A DNA stretch of 64,000 nucleotides from Myxococcota bacterium. GTDB taxonomy: Bacteria; Myxococcota; B64-G9. The stretch is from positions 1-64,000 of the forward strand of contig JAKLGA010000008.1 in NCBI GenBank assembly GCA_022710975.1, given 5' to 3'. The position numbers and the translations under genes were made by a program. The notes beneath the pieces are model-generated. The model was not told where the DNA came from, did no database searches, and saw only the letters and a program-made list of their open reading frames with translations. Positions 26,307-35,081 of this stretch are shown here, piece by piece (positions within the stretch are counted from its first letter, which is position 1; each line of letters starts with the position of its first letter).

Positions 26307-27338
26307 TCAGGCCGGCCTTCTGAGGAGCGGCAGGAGCACGCGCTGGGTGAAGCCCATGAACCAGGCCGCGGCCACCACCATGAGCGCGTACAGGCCGGCC
26401 ACGAAGGCCGCCAGGCGCAGGAAGATCAGGAAGAACCACAGGTCCTCCTCGGCCACGCTGAGGGTCAGGCCGTGCAGGACGAGCATGATCGGCAGGTACA
26501 CCAGCAGCCCCAGGCCCACCACCTTGGCCCAGCCCCGGGCCGGATCGCGCTCGCCCGACGGCATGCGGAAGCCCACCGTGGCCACCAGCATGACGAACAG
26601 CGGCAGCAGCATGAGCACCCGGCTGACCACCTGGGCGGCGGTCGAGTCCTTCAGGTGGTAGAGCAGCGCGGTGACCAGCGTGTCTTCGCCCTCGGCCGGG
26701 CTCAGGTAGGCCACCAGGCCGAGCAGCAGCCCCAGGGCGATGACCACCCGCGCGGTGATGGAGGCCGGCGCGCGCACCCGCAGCAGCAGGCCCGCGCCCA
26801 GCACCACGAACATGAAGGCCCAGGGCAGCCCGGCCATGAACACGAAGGCGAGATCCGGCGCCACCGGGCCCTGGTTCACCTCGGTGCCGGCCACGACCGC
26901 GGCGGTCGCCAGGCCGCCCAGCAGGCCCACCCCGTGCCGCAGCCAGGCGGGCAGCGGGCTGACGATGCCCAGCACCAGGAACACCAGCGACATGACCAGC
27001 GGCCAGGAGACGAGGTGGGCCATGGAGTGGCGGCTGGCCAGCAGATCCCAGCTCCACACCAGCCCCCGGCCGCCCTCGCCCCAGGGCACGAAGAAGAAGG
27101 CCAGCCACAGCCCGCCGAACACGATCATCAGCAGGCGCAGCAGCCGGTCGAGGCGCTGGTCGAGCGGCGACTCGGGGGCGAACGGCGCGCGCGCCGGCGC
27201 GGCGGCCGCCTGCGTGGGCGCCGCGGCCACCTCGGTCGGCTCCGCGGCCACCGGCTCGCCGCAGGCCAGGCAGAACTTGGGCGCGGTGCCCTCCGCGATG
27301 TCCACGGCTTCACCACAGTGCGGGCAGGTCCAGGTCAT
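26307..27338 (-). CDS. Zinc-ribbon polytopic membrane protein, unknown function
   Basis: 343 residues from ATG 27338 with GGAGGTGA upstream. The N-terminus is a zinc ribbon (CPHC at 5-8, CLAC at 23-26), followed by an Ala/Pro linker and about nine membrane helices (e.g. LLRLLMIVFGGLWLAFFFVPW, LGIVSPLPAWLRHGVGLLGGL). No transporter or enzyme motif is recognised. The zinc ribbon resembles those on the kinase and FHA proteins at 5945-10253, a recurring module in this genome. Alone in its transcription unit, upstream of the VWA/TPM/Tim44 operon. Confidence 0.7.
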   Translation of the reverse strand: MTWTCPHCGEAVDIAEGTAPKFCLACGEPVAAEPTEVAAAPTQAAAAPARAPFAPESPLDQRLDRLLRLLMIVFGGLWLAFFFVPWGEGGRGLVWSWDLLASRHSMAHLVSWPLVMSLVFLVLGIVSPLPAWLRHGVGLLGGLATAAVVAGTEVNQGPVAPDLAFVFMAGLPWAFMFVVLGAGLLLRVRAPASITARVVIALGLLLGLVAYLSPAEGEDTLVTALLYHLKDSTAAQVVSRVLMLLPLFVMLVATVGFRMPSGERDPARGWAKVVGLGLLVYLPIMLVLHGLTLSVAEEDLWFFLIFLRLAAFVAGLYALMVVAAAWFMGFTQRVLLPLLRRPA

Positions 27339-27443
27339 GGCTCACCTCCACGGTCGCCGGCCCCCGGGGCCTGGCGTCACTCCCATGATACCCCTACCGA
27401 CGCCCCGGTTCCGCGAAAGGTCTAGGCATCCTCCAGGGATACG

Positions 27444-30400
27444 TCACTTGACCGATCCCCGGGCGGGCCCGGACCCGACGCCCAGTCGCGCCTCGTCCAG
27501 GGCCGCGGGCGGGAAGAGCACCAGGCGCGTGCTCAGCCGGGCCTCCAGGACCAGGCCGAAGGGGCCGGCCGGGTCCGGCTCGGCCGAGAGCTGCAGCTGC
27601 ACCCAGGGGGCCAGCAGCGCCCGCCGATCCAGCGCCAGGAAGGGCGCCCGCCCCCGCGCGCGCTCCTCCTGGTAGATTCCGGCCGCCCGCTCGCGCTCGG
27701 CCGTGGCCCGGGCGGAGTCGCCGCCGGCCTCGGCGGTCAGGGCCAGCCAGGCGTGGGCCTGGAGCATGGCCTGCCGGCTCCCCAGGCCGGGCGCCACCTG
27801 GGCCAGCAGCCCGGCCGGGTCCGGCGCGCCCTGCTCCGGCTCGGCCCCGCGCGCCAGCTCCGCGATCAACAGCACCGCCAGGGCCTCAGGCTCCTGGTGG
27901 CAGGCCGTCGTGCGGGCCAGGAGCTCGCGCGCCCCGTCCGGGAGCCCCTGCTCGAGCACCAGGCTGGCCAGCGAGGTCGCCGCGTCACAGCGCGTGGCCG
28001 CCTCCGGCTCGGGCGCCTGGAGCACCCGCGTGTACGAGTCCACGGCCGCCTGCAGGTGCGGAGCGCCCTCCCCCTGCCCGGCCGCGGCCAGCCCCAGGGC
28101 CGCGTGCAGGTGCGCGAGCCACAGCTCGAGCTCGGGCGCCACGACGGCGCCGGGCGCCGGCCTCAGCAGCTCGAGCGCCTCGAGCGGAGCGCCCGCGCCA
28201 CCCTCCAGCAGCTCCCGCACGGCCGAGGCGGCCACCAGCGGCCAGACCCCGGGCGGCAGGGGCGCCGGGAAGAGGGCCTTGCGCAGCCGCCGCACGAGCT
28301 CCCAGGGCCGCTCGCCCTCTCCGGTGGCCGCGCGCAGCAGGAAGGCCACCTTGAGCCCGGCCGGATCCGCGGGGTGCGCGCGCAGGTGGGCCTGGGCGGC
28401 CTCCCTGAGCGCCGGCACCCCGAGCTGCCCGCCGAGCAGGGCGGCCACCAGCTCGAGCTCGAGCAGGGTGGCGTCGGCCCGCTCCGCGTCCAGCGCGCGG
28501 TAGGCCGCGAGATCCCGGCGCAGCGCGGCCAGGGTGTCCGCCGCGGGTGGACCGGATCCGCCCGCGAGCACGCTCCGGAGCCCCAGCCCGACCCGCCGGG
28601 CCAGGAAGGCCGGGCCCGGCGGGCGCCCACGCGCCGCCACGGCGAAGGCCCAGCGCTCCGCGAGCGGCCGCCCCTCGGCCCCGAGCGCCGTCAGGTAGAG
28701 CTCGTCCAGCGCCGGGTTCGCCAGCGCCCGGACCCGGCCCGCGTCCAGGCGCGCGAGCAGGCGCCACGGCTCCCCCAGGGCGAGCAGCCACCGGGCCAGC
28801 TCGGCCTCGGCCGCCCCCGAGGGCTTGCGCCGCGCCACGGCCCGGGCCGGGGCCAGCGCCCGGCGCGCCTCGGCCCGGGCGAGCTCGGCCGGCGAGGCGC
28901 CGGCGGCGCGGGCGCGGGCCAGGGCGGCCTCCGCCTCGCGCGGCCGGTCGAGCTCGAAGAGGGCCTCGGCCTCGCACACGGCCCCGGCGGGGTCCGGCGC
29001 GAGCGCGCGACCCCTCGCGAGCAGCCCGGTCCAGTCGCCTTCGCGCCGGACCGCCTCGGCCAGGCCGAGCCCCAGCTCCCGGGCGAGCTCGGTGGGCTCC
29101 TGCTCCGCCGGGCGATGGGCGTCCAGCCAGCGCAGCCCCCCCCGGGCGTGCGCCGAGAGCGCCAGGAGCGCCGCGGCGTACCCGTCGAGCGCCGCCCCTC
29201 CCTCGCCCTGGAGTGCGCCCAGCCCGGCCAGCTCCTCGGCCCGGGCGCGCAGGCGAGGCTCCTGGGTGAGCAACGCCCGGTAGCGCCCGGCCAGCTCGAG
29301 GCACCAGGCCCCCGGCGGCGCGCGGCCGGCGGCCACCTCGTCGGCCGCGGCGCCCTCGACGAGCGCGAGCGCGCCCAGCCAGCGTACGAGCGCCTCGCTG
29401 TCCGCGAGCGGATCGAGGGCCGCGAGGGGGGGGAGCCCCTGGGCCAGCGCCTGCGCGCGCCGCCAGCGGTCCTGCGGCTGGCCAGCCGACAGCAGCGACA
29501 GATCGAGCTCCTGCTCGAGCAGCGGCAAGGCCCGGGCGAGATCCGGCGCCGGGGGCTCGTCCGCGCGGGCCGCCGCTGCGGACAGGAGCGTGGCCAGCAG
29601 GAGCCCCAGGCAGGCTCCGCCGCGCCCCCCCCGGCGCGGGGACCGTCGCAGGCCCAGCCAGGCCAGCCAGCCGAGCGCGCCCAGCGCGCACAGCCCTCCC
29701 GGCCGGCCCCGGCCGGAGGCCCCGCAGCCGCCCCCGCCCTGGTCGGGCGGCGGGGACACGCAGGCCCCGTCCTGGCACTGCCGCCCCTGCCCGCACTCCT
29801 CCCCGTCGGGCCGCGTCCGGTGCACGCAGCCCAGGCCGTGATCGCAAACGTCGGCGGTGCAGGGGTCGCCGTCGTCCGGGCACTCGAGCGTGGCGCCCGG
29901 CGTGCACTCGCCCCGCAGGCACAGGTCCTCCTCGCCGTTGCAGACGTCCCCGTCCGAGCAGGGCGCGCCGTTCTCCAGCGTGCTGCACTGGCCCTCGCGC
30001 CCGGGCAAGGCGCAAGAGCGGCACGGCCCGTCGCAGACCGCGTTGCAGCACAGACCGGCCAGGCACTCCCCCGACAGGCACTCGCCATCCGCCGCGCAGC
30101 TCGCACCTGCCGCGCCGCCGACCGCGACCTCGAGGAAGGCGTAGTGGCGGTCCACGCGGGTCGAGCAGCCGAAGGTCAGGCAGGTGTCGTCGATGCCGTA
30201 GGCGGTCACCCCGGCCACGTACGTCCGGCCCTCCCGCGCCATGAGGCCCGGACCGCCGCTGTCGCCCGAGCACGGCCCGCCGGGCTGCTGGTCGGTGCAC
30301 AGGGTGTCCTGCATGGCCACCCGGCCCTGGCCGTAGTCGCACCAGGGCGCCTGGCACAGCCAGTCGAGCGTGCCCACGACGCGCAGCTTGCGCCCCACGC

Positions 30401-30884
30401 TGCCCGCCTCGGTGGTGCCGAAACCGACGAACTCGATGGGCTGGCCGAGATCGGCGTCGTCGAGCCCCAGGTACGCGGGCAGGGCGGGGATGGGCACGGC
30501 GTCCTCGGGCGGCGCCCCGTCCAGCAGCAGCACGCCGATGTCGTGCAACGCGCGCTCGGCGTCGTAGTCCGGGTGGGCCGCGCTCGCGCGCACCCCGACC
30601 CGCTCGCTGGAGCGGAAGGTGTCGCCAAAGACCACCTCGAGCTCGCCCGCTGGGGCGCCCAGGCAGTGGGCCGCGGTCAGCACCGCCCCCTGCGTGATCA
30701 GCGTCCCGGAGCACAGGCCCCGCGGGCTCAGCACGGCCACCACCGCCCGGTGGGCCGGGTCGGTGTCGGGGCTGCCGTAGATGATGGCCTGCCCGAGCCG
30801 CCCGGATCCGGTGAGCTCCGGCGGCTCACCACAACCCACGCCCACGAGACACAGCGGCGCGATCCACGTCCCGAGCCTGCGCAC
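27444..30884 (-). CDS. Trypsin-like surface protease fused to a helical-repeat protein
   Basis: 1146 residues from GTG 30884 (GGGAGG 5 bases upstream). Residues 1-18 are a signal peptide ending in GVGC. The trypsin domain has IIYGS after the activation site, His73 (LTAAHC), Asp115 (HDIG) and Ser209 (GDSGGP). Cys-rich repeats follow (about 255-380), then a GCGASGRGRPGG-hydrophobic-RRSPRR segment ending near 417, the C-terminal sorting tail in the sister proteases. Here the frame continues through a signal-peptide-like stretch (LGLLLATLLSAAAARA) into about 700 residues of Ala/Leu-rich helical repeats. No stop and no ATG/GTG/TTG lies between the two parts, so it reads as one protein; an assembly error or a missing stop is possible. 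A run of eight C (29625-29632) is at the junction. Confidence 0.75.
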   Translation of the reverse strand: MRRLGTWIAPLCLVGVGCGEPPELTGSGRLGQAIIYGSPDTDPAHRAVVAVLSPRGLCSGTLITQGAVLTAAHCLGAPAGELEVVFGDTFRSSERVGVRASAAHPDYDAERALHDIGVLLLDGAPPEDAVPIPALPAYLGLDDADLGQPIEFVGFGTTEAGSVGRKLRVVGTLDWLCQAPWCDYGQGRVAMQDTLCTDQQPGGPCSGDSGGPGLMAREGRTYVAGVTAYGIDDTCLTFGCSTRVDRHYAFLEVAVGGAAGASCAADGECLSGECLAGLCCNAVCDGPCRSCALPGREGQCSTLENGAPCSDGDVCNGEEDLCLRGECTPGATLECPDDGDPCTADVCDHGLGCVHRTRPDGEECGQGRQCQDGACVSPPPDQGGGGCGASGRGRPGGLCALGALGWLAWLGLRRSPRRGGRGGACLGLLLATLLSAAAARADEPPAPDLARALPLLEQELDLSLLSAGQPQDRWRRAQALAQGLPPLAALDPLADSEALVRWLGALALVEGAAADEVAAGRAPPGAWCLELAGRYRALLTQEPRLRARAEELAGLGALQGEGGAALDGYAAALLALSAHARGGLRWLDAHRPAEQEPTELARELGLGLAEAVRREGDWTGLLARGRALAPDPAGAVCEAEALFELDRPREAEAALARARAAGASPAELARAEARRALAPARAVARRKPSGAAEAELARWLLALGEPWRLLARLDAGRVRALANPALDELYLTALGAEGRPLAERWAFAVAARGRPPGPAFLARRVGLGLRSVLAGGSGPPAADTLAALRRDLAAYRALDAERADATLLELELVAALLGGQLGVPALREAAQAHLRAHPADPAGLKVAFLLRAATGEGERPWELVRRLRKALFPAPLPPGVWPLVAASAVRELLEGGAGAPLEALELLRPAPGAVVAPELELWLAHLHAALGLAAAGQGEGAPHLQAAVDSYTRVLQAPEPEAATRCDAATSLASLVLEQGLPDGARELLARTTACHQEPEALAVLLIAELARGAEPEQGAPDPAGLLAQVAPGLGSRQAMLQAHAWLALTAEAGGDSARATAERERAAGIYQEERARGRAPFLALDRRALLAPWVQLQLSAEPDPAGPFGLVLEARLSTRLVLFPPAALDEARLGVGSGPARGSVK

Positions 30885-30952
30885 CCGGACCTCCCGACCC
30901 ACCCCCGGCCTGTCCGGATTCCTACCAGAGGACGGCCCCGCCCGCCACCGGC

Positions 30953-30981
30953 TTGCGCGCGCCAGGCCGCTCGGGTAAACA
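30953..30981 (+). promoter_or_regulatory. Weak promoter of the DUF2179-type gene
   Basis: TTGCGC (30953-30958), 17-bp spacer, TAAACA (30976-30981), with ribosome-binding site GGGAGG just before the ATG at 31008. Confidence 0.35.
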
Positions 30982-31007
30982 CCACCCGGGGTCCCTGGGA
31001 GGTGCGC

Positions 31008-31556
31008 ATGATCGAGGCCGCGTGGTTCCAGCTCCTGGCGATGCCGGCGCTCATCTTCCTGGCGCGGGTGACGGACGTGTCCCTGGGCACCATCCGCATC
31101 ATCTTCGTCTCGCGCCACCAGGGGCTGCTGGCCGCCTGCGTGGGGTTCTTCGAGGTGCTCATCTGGCTGGTGGTCATCAGCCAGATCCTGGGCCGGCTGG
31201 GGGCCTGGTACCACTTCGTGGCCTACGCCGCGGGCTTCGCCACCGGCAACTACGTGGGCATCCTGATCGAGGAGCGGCTCGCCATGGGCACAGCGCTGCT
31301 GCGGCTGGTCACCCGCGAGGACCCCGCCGCGCTGCTCGAGCAGCTCAACCAGCACGACATCGGCGCCACCGTGATGCTCGCCCAGGGGGCGACCGGGCCG
31401 GTGCGCGTCCTGCTGGCGGTCCTGCGCCGCCGCGATCTCGGCGATGTGCTGGGGCAGATCCGCCAGCGCTGGCCCGACACCTTCTACACCATCGAGGACG
31501 TCCGCTCGGTCAGCCGCGGCATCTTCCCCCACCACCCGGGCCGCAAGGGGAAGTAG
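31008..31556 (+). CDS. UPF0316/DUF2179-type membrane protein
   Basis: 182 residues from ATG 31008 (GGGAGG upstream). Three membrane helices in the first 90 residues, with the family signature ARVTDVSLGTIRIIFVSRH and FFEVLIWLVVISQIL, GFATGNYVGILIEE; the soluble C-terminal part is the DUF2179-like domain (VTREDPAALLEQLNQHDIGATVM, VLLAVLRRRDLGDVL, DTFYTIEDVRSVSRG). Members are inner-membrane proteins of unknown function; the C-terminal domain resembles small ligand-binding domains. It lies between two protease genes on the other strand. Its last base is immediately followed by the stop codon of the converging protease gene, with no spacer. Confidence 0.85.
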   Translation: MIEAAWFQLLAMPALIFLARVTDVSLGTIRIIFVSRHQGLLAACVGFFEVLIWLVVISQILGRLGAWYHFVAYAAGFATGNYVGILIEERLAMGTALLRLVTREDPAALLEQLNQHDIGATVMLAQGATGPVRVLLAVLRRRDLGDVLGQIRQRWPDTFYTIEDVRSVSRGIFPHHPGRKGK

Positions 31557-33137
31557 TCAGCGCCGGGTCCTGCGCGACCGCAGCCACAGCCCGAGTGCCA
31601 GGCAGACGCCCAGGCCGCCCGGCCCCGCGCCGGGCGCGCCGCAGCCGCAGCCCGTCTCGAGCGTGCAGCCCTCCTCCGCCACGCACAGCGAGCCCTGGCA
31701 GAGCATGCACGGGCCGCAGGGCGTCCCGTCCGCCAACGCCTCGAACACGCAGCCCTGGTCGGGCTCGCAGTGGCCGGGGGCGCACGGCCCGCCCTGATCG
31801 CAGGCCGGCGGCTCCGTCGGCGCGCACACCCCGGCCTGGCAGGTGCCCGGCCCGCACCGCGCGCTCTCGCAGGCCGCGCCGTCCTCGGCCAGCGGGTGCT
31901 GGCAGCCCGCGACCGGATCGCACAGGTCGAGCGTGCAGGGGTCGGCGTCCTGGCATACCAGCGGGGCGTCGGCCAGGCACACGCCGCCCCGGCAGGTCTC
32001 GGCGCCGTTGCACACGTCGTCGTCCCCGCACGCCTCTCCCTCGGTCATGGGCTGGTGCTCGCAGCCGAACATGGCCCGGCAGCTGTCCCGGGTGCAGGCC
32101 AGGCCGTCGTCGCAGGCGGGCGGGCCGCTCTCCAGACAGACGCCGGCCAGGCAGCTCTCCTCGCCGGTGCAGGGGTCCCCATCCCCGCAGGCGGCCCCGT
32201 CCGGGAGCCTCCGGCAGCTCCCGGCGTAGCCAGGCACGCCGCAGGAGGAGCACGCCCCGGGACAGGCCTCCGCGCAGCACACGCCGCGGGCGCACACCCC
32301 GCCCAGGCAGTCGCCGTCCGCGGCGCAGGCCGCGCCCAGGCTGCCGGCCGCGAACTCGTCGATCCAGGCCTGGAACGCGTCCACCTTGGTGCTGCAGCCG
32401 TAGTAGCGGCAGCTCTCGTCGCCGAACGAGGTGGCCCCGGCCACGAACTCGAGGTTGCCGCGCATCAGCAGCGCGGGCCCGCCGCTGTCGCCCGAGCACG
32501 GCCCGGCCGGCCGCTCGTCGTAGCACAGGCTGTTGGGCGGGGCCGTGGCGCCCAGCACGATGGTGCAGCCGTGCGGCTCCACGCACAGCCATTGCAGGCT
32601 GTTCACCCCGCTCAGCTTCAGCCCGGTGACCCCGAACTCGTCCTCGCCGAAGCCGACGAACTCGAGCGCGACCCCCAGATCCGGCTCGGTCAGGCCCATG
32701 TGGCCAGGCAGGTTGGGGATGGGCACCACCCCCTCGGGCGGGGGGCCGGCCAGCCGCAGCAGGGCCAGGTCGTTCTGCGAGGGATCCTGCCCGCTCAGCG
32801 GGACGTAGGCGGGGTGGACCAGCAAGGCCTCCACGTCCACGGCCGTGGCCGTGCGCAGGTTGTTGCCGAAGTGGATCTGCATGTCGGCCGCCTGCATGCC
32901 CTCGGCGCAGTGCGCCGCGGTGAGCACCACGCGCGGGGCGATCAGCGTGCCGGAGCACAGCGAACTCGCGGAGGTCACGGCCACCACCGCGGCGTGGGCC
33001 GGGTCGGTGTCCAGCGAGCCGTAGATGATGCGCCCCTCGTGGGGGGCCAGGCGCGGATCCGCCGGGCCGCAGCCGGCGCAGGCCAACGCCAGCGCCAGGG
33101 CGGCCGGGAGGAGGTCTAGCGCGCGCCCCGACGGCAC
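31557..33137 (-). CDS. Trypsin-like surface protease with Cys-rich repeats (MYXO-CTERM type)
   Basis: 526 residues from GTG 33137. No ATG exists in frame near the signal peptide, and this start overlaps the upstream protease gene by 22 bases, so translation is probably coupled. Signal peptide ends in CAGC (Cys23). The S1 protease domain has IIYGS, His76 (LTAAHC), Asp123 (NDLALL) and Ser218 (GDSGGP). About 270 residues of Cys-rich repeats follow, based on CxxGVCLxxxPxxCDDxxxCTxDxC, then the C-terminal tail TGCGCGAPG, a hydrophobic segment and RSRRTRR, which in Myxococcota marks proteins for surface sorting. Related to proteases at 27444 and 33116. Confidence 0.87.
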   Translation of the reverse strand: MPSGRALDLLPAALALALACAGCGPADPRLAPHEGRIIYGSLDTDPAHAAVVAVTSASSLCSGTLIAPRVVLTAAHCAEGMQAADMQIHFGNNLRTATAVDVEALLVHPAYVPLSGQDPSQNDLALLRLAGPPPEGVVPIPNLPGHMGLTEPDLGVALEFVGFGEDEFGVTGLKLSGVNSLQWLCVEPHGCTIVLGATAPPNSLCYDERPAGPCSGDSGGPALLMRGNLEFVAGATSFGDESCRYYGCSTKVDAFQAWIDEFAAGSLGAACAADGDCLGGVCARGVCCAEACPGACSSCGVPGYAGSCRRLPDGAACGDGDPCTGEESCLAGVCLESGPPACDDGLACTRDSCRAMFGCEHQPMTEGEACGDDDVCNGAETCRGGVCLADAPLVCQDADPCTLDLCDPVAGCQHPLAEDGAACESARCGPGTCQAGVCAPTEPPACDQGGPCAPGHCEPDQGCVFEALADGTPCGPCMLCQGSLCVAEEGCTLETGCGCGAPGAGPGGLGVCLALGLWLRSRRTRR

Positions 33138-34966
33138 CGCCGCCACCCGAGCGCCAGGCCCAGCGCCAGCCAGGGCAGCCCGGCGCCGGCCGGGCCCGAG
33201 CCGCAGCCGCAGCCGCCCTCGGGCTCCAGGCTGCAGTCGAGGTCGGGGGAGCACAGGTGGTCCTGGCACTGCATGCACCGGCCGCAGGGCGCGCCGTCCT
33301 GCTGGTACCGGGCCCGGCAGCCCACGGCCGGATCGCAGAAGTCCAGGGTGCAGGGATCCAGATCGTCGCACACCGGCACCCCCGCGCCGCCGCACACGCC
33401 CGCCATGCAGGCGCCCTGCCCGCAGAAGCCGCCGCCGCACGCCTGGCCGTCGTTGGTGGGCAGGTTCATGCAGCCGATGCCCACCTGGCAGGAGTCGCTG
33501 GTGCACTCGTTGTGGTCGTCGCAGTCCATGGGCGGGGCCAGGCAACCGCGGATCGGGTCGCAGTACTCGGCGGTGCAAGGATCGGCGTCGGTGCACACCA
33601 GCGGCTGGGCGCTGGTGCACACGCCGCCCTGGCAGGAGGCCGCCCCCAGGCACACGTTGCCCTGGCCGCAGGCCTGGCCGTTGGGCAGCGGCTCGTGCAG
33701 GCAGCCCAGGCCCGGGTCGCAGCGATCGGTCGTGCAGGGCTCGTCGTCGTCGCAGGCCAGGGTGATGCCCGGCTGGCAGGTCCCGCCGCCGCACACCTCA
33801 TCGCCGTTGCACACGTTCCCGTCCAGGCAGGCCGTCCCGTCGGCCACGGCCGTGTTCCGGCAGCCCACGTTGGCGACGCAGGAGTCGGTGGTGCACACGC
33901 TGCCGTCGTCGCAGTCCAGCGGCCCCATGTTGGTGCAGGTGCCGCTCATGCAGGCCTGGGCGCCGACGCACGGGTCGGTCGCTCCGCAGCTCGTGCCGTT
34001 GGGGACCGGCATGCACCAGCCCGGGGAGGCGGCCGTGTCGCAGGCCCGGCAGGGGCTGGCGTCGCAGGCCGACTCGCAGCACAGCCCGTCCACGCAGTAG
34101 CCCGAGGTGCACTGGGCGGCGCCGGTGCAGCTCGAGCCGTTCGAGCCGCTGACGTACTGGGAGATGAAGCTCTCGAAGGCGTCCACCTTGGTGCTGCAGC
34201 CATAGTAGTCGCAGTTCTGGTCGCCGTAGGAGGTCACCCCGGCCACGTACTCGGTGCCCGAGCGGGTGAGGAAGGCCGGCCCGCCGCTGTCGCCGGAGCA
34301 GGGCCCGCCCGGGGACTCGTCGTAGCAGATGGTGTTGCGGGCCATGTAGGCCTGGGCGCCGCCCAGGGTGCCGTAGCAGCCGCCCGCGGTGGTGCACACC
34401 CGCTCGACGGCGTTGGTGACCTTGAGCTTGGTGCCCGAGGGCCAGCCGCTCTCCGTCACCCCGTAGCCCACGAACACCACGTTCGTGCCCTGGTCGGCGC
34501 TGGTCATGCCGAGCGCGGACGGCAGGAAGGGGGTCGGGGTGACCGTGCCCGGCGCGTCGCTGGACAGGCGCAGCACGGCGATGTCGTTGACGATGTTCTC
34601 GGGATCGTAGCTCGGGTGGGGGTGCACCTCGGACACCGAGCGGCTGGCGAGCTGGGTGTCGGAGTCGCTGAAGAAGACGATGGTGAAGGTGTTGGCCGGG
34701 TAGGTCGCGTTGGTGTTCTGGTTCTTGGTGCAGTGGGCCGCGGTCAGCACGACGCGCGGGGCGATCAGCGTGCCGGTGCAGGCGAAACCGGCGCTGTTCT
34801 CCATGTAGATCACCGAGCGGTGGGCCGTGGCGTTGTCCGGATCGCCGTTGATGATGGGCCGCCCGAAGGTGCCCCAGACCACCTCGTCCTCCGGAGCGCA
34901 GGCGGCCAGGGTGAGGGACGCGAACCAACCGAGGCACCACAGGGTTCGTCGCAGCAAGGCTCCCAC
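33116..34966 (-). CDS. Trypsin-like surface protease with Cys-rich repeats (MYXO-CTERM type)
   Basis: 616 residues from GTG 34966; TTG 34957 is a good alternative because GGAGGAGG is 8 bases before it, while the GTG sits on the purine run. Signal peptide with lipobox LAAC (Cys23). Catalytic triad His78 (LTAAHC), Asp128 (VNDIAVL) and Ser227 (GDSGGP), with IINGD at the mature domain start. About 330 residues of Cys-rich repeats (NVCNGDEVC, DDDEPCTTDRCDPGLGC and similar) follow, and the tail ends GCGCGSG, hydrophobic helix, RRCRRGAR. First of three related minus-strand proteases and the longest in repeats. Divergent from the glycosyltransferase at 35082. Confidence 0.9.
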   Translation of the reverse strand: MGALLRRTLWCLGWFASLTLAACAPEDEVVWGTFGRPIINGDPDNATAHRSVIYMENSAGFACTGTLIAPRVVLTAAHCTKNQNTNATYPANTFTIVFFSDSDTQLASRSVSEVHPHPSYDPENIVNDIAVLRLSSDAPGTVTPTPFLPSALGMTSADQGTNVVFVGYGVTESGWPSGTKLKVTNAVERVCTTAGGCYGTLGGAQAYMARNTICYDESPGGPCSGDSGGPAFLTRSGTEYVAGVTSYGDQNCDYYGCSTKVDAFESFISQYVSGSNGSSCTGAAQCTSGYCVDGLCCESACDASPCRACDTAASPGWCMPVPNGTSCGATDPCVGAQACMSGTCTNMGPLDCDDGSVCTTDSCVANVGCRNTAVADGTACLDGNVCNGDEVCGGGTCQPGITLACDDDEPCTTDRCDPGLGCLHEPLPNGQACGQGNVCLGAASCQGGVCTSAQPLVCTDADPCTAEYCDPIRGCLAPPMDCDDHNECTSDSCQVGIGCMNLPTNDGQACGGGFCGQGACMAGVCGGAGVPVCDDLDPCTLDFCDPAVGCRARYQQDGAPCGRCMQCQDHLCSPDLDCSLEPEGGCGCGSGPAGAGLPWLALGLALGWRRCRRGAR

Positions 34967-35025
34967 CTCCTCCCACCCGGACCACGAAATACGCTAGCAG
35001 ATGCAGCCGGTCAGGGGAAGAGCGG

Positions 35026-35054
35026 TTGAACCGCGCCCGACGGCCGGGTAGACT
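35026..35054 (+). promoter_or_regulatory. Promoter of the GT83-type gene
   Basis: TTGAAC (35026-35031), 17-bp spacer, TAGACT (35049-35054), leader of about 20 nt containing AAGGAGG before GTG 35082. Confidence 0.7.
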
Positions 35055-35081
35055 GCCGCGCGTCCCTCCAAGGAGGCGCGC

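Noticed and set aside
29625-29632. C8 homopolymer as a frameshift that joins two genes
   Set aside because: Shifting by one base in either direction does not bring a stop codon soon after the protease tail, so a single indel does not restore two genes. The run is still worth re-sequencing.
30885-31535. N-terminal extension of the fused protease ORF
   Set aside because: Antisense to the DUF2179 gene. GTG at 30884 has a ribosome-binding site and is followed by a signal peptide.
33138-33794. Long N-terminal extension of the second protease
   Set aside because: It is an out-of-frame reading of the Cys-rich end of the upstream protease. GTG 33137 is followed by a clear signal peptide.
31557-34900. 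Repeated Cys-rich DNA resembling a CRISPR or tandem repeat array
   Set aside because: Repeats are protein-level only. No identical DNA repeats with regular spacers occur.
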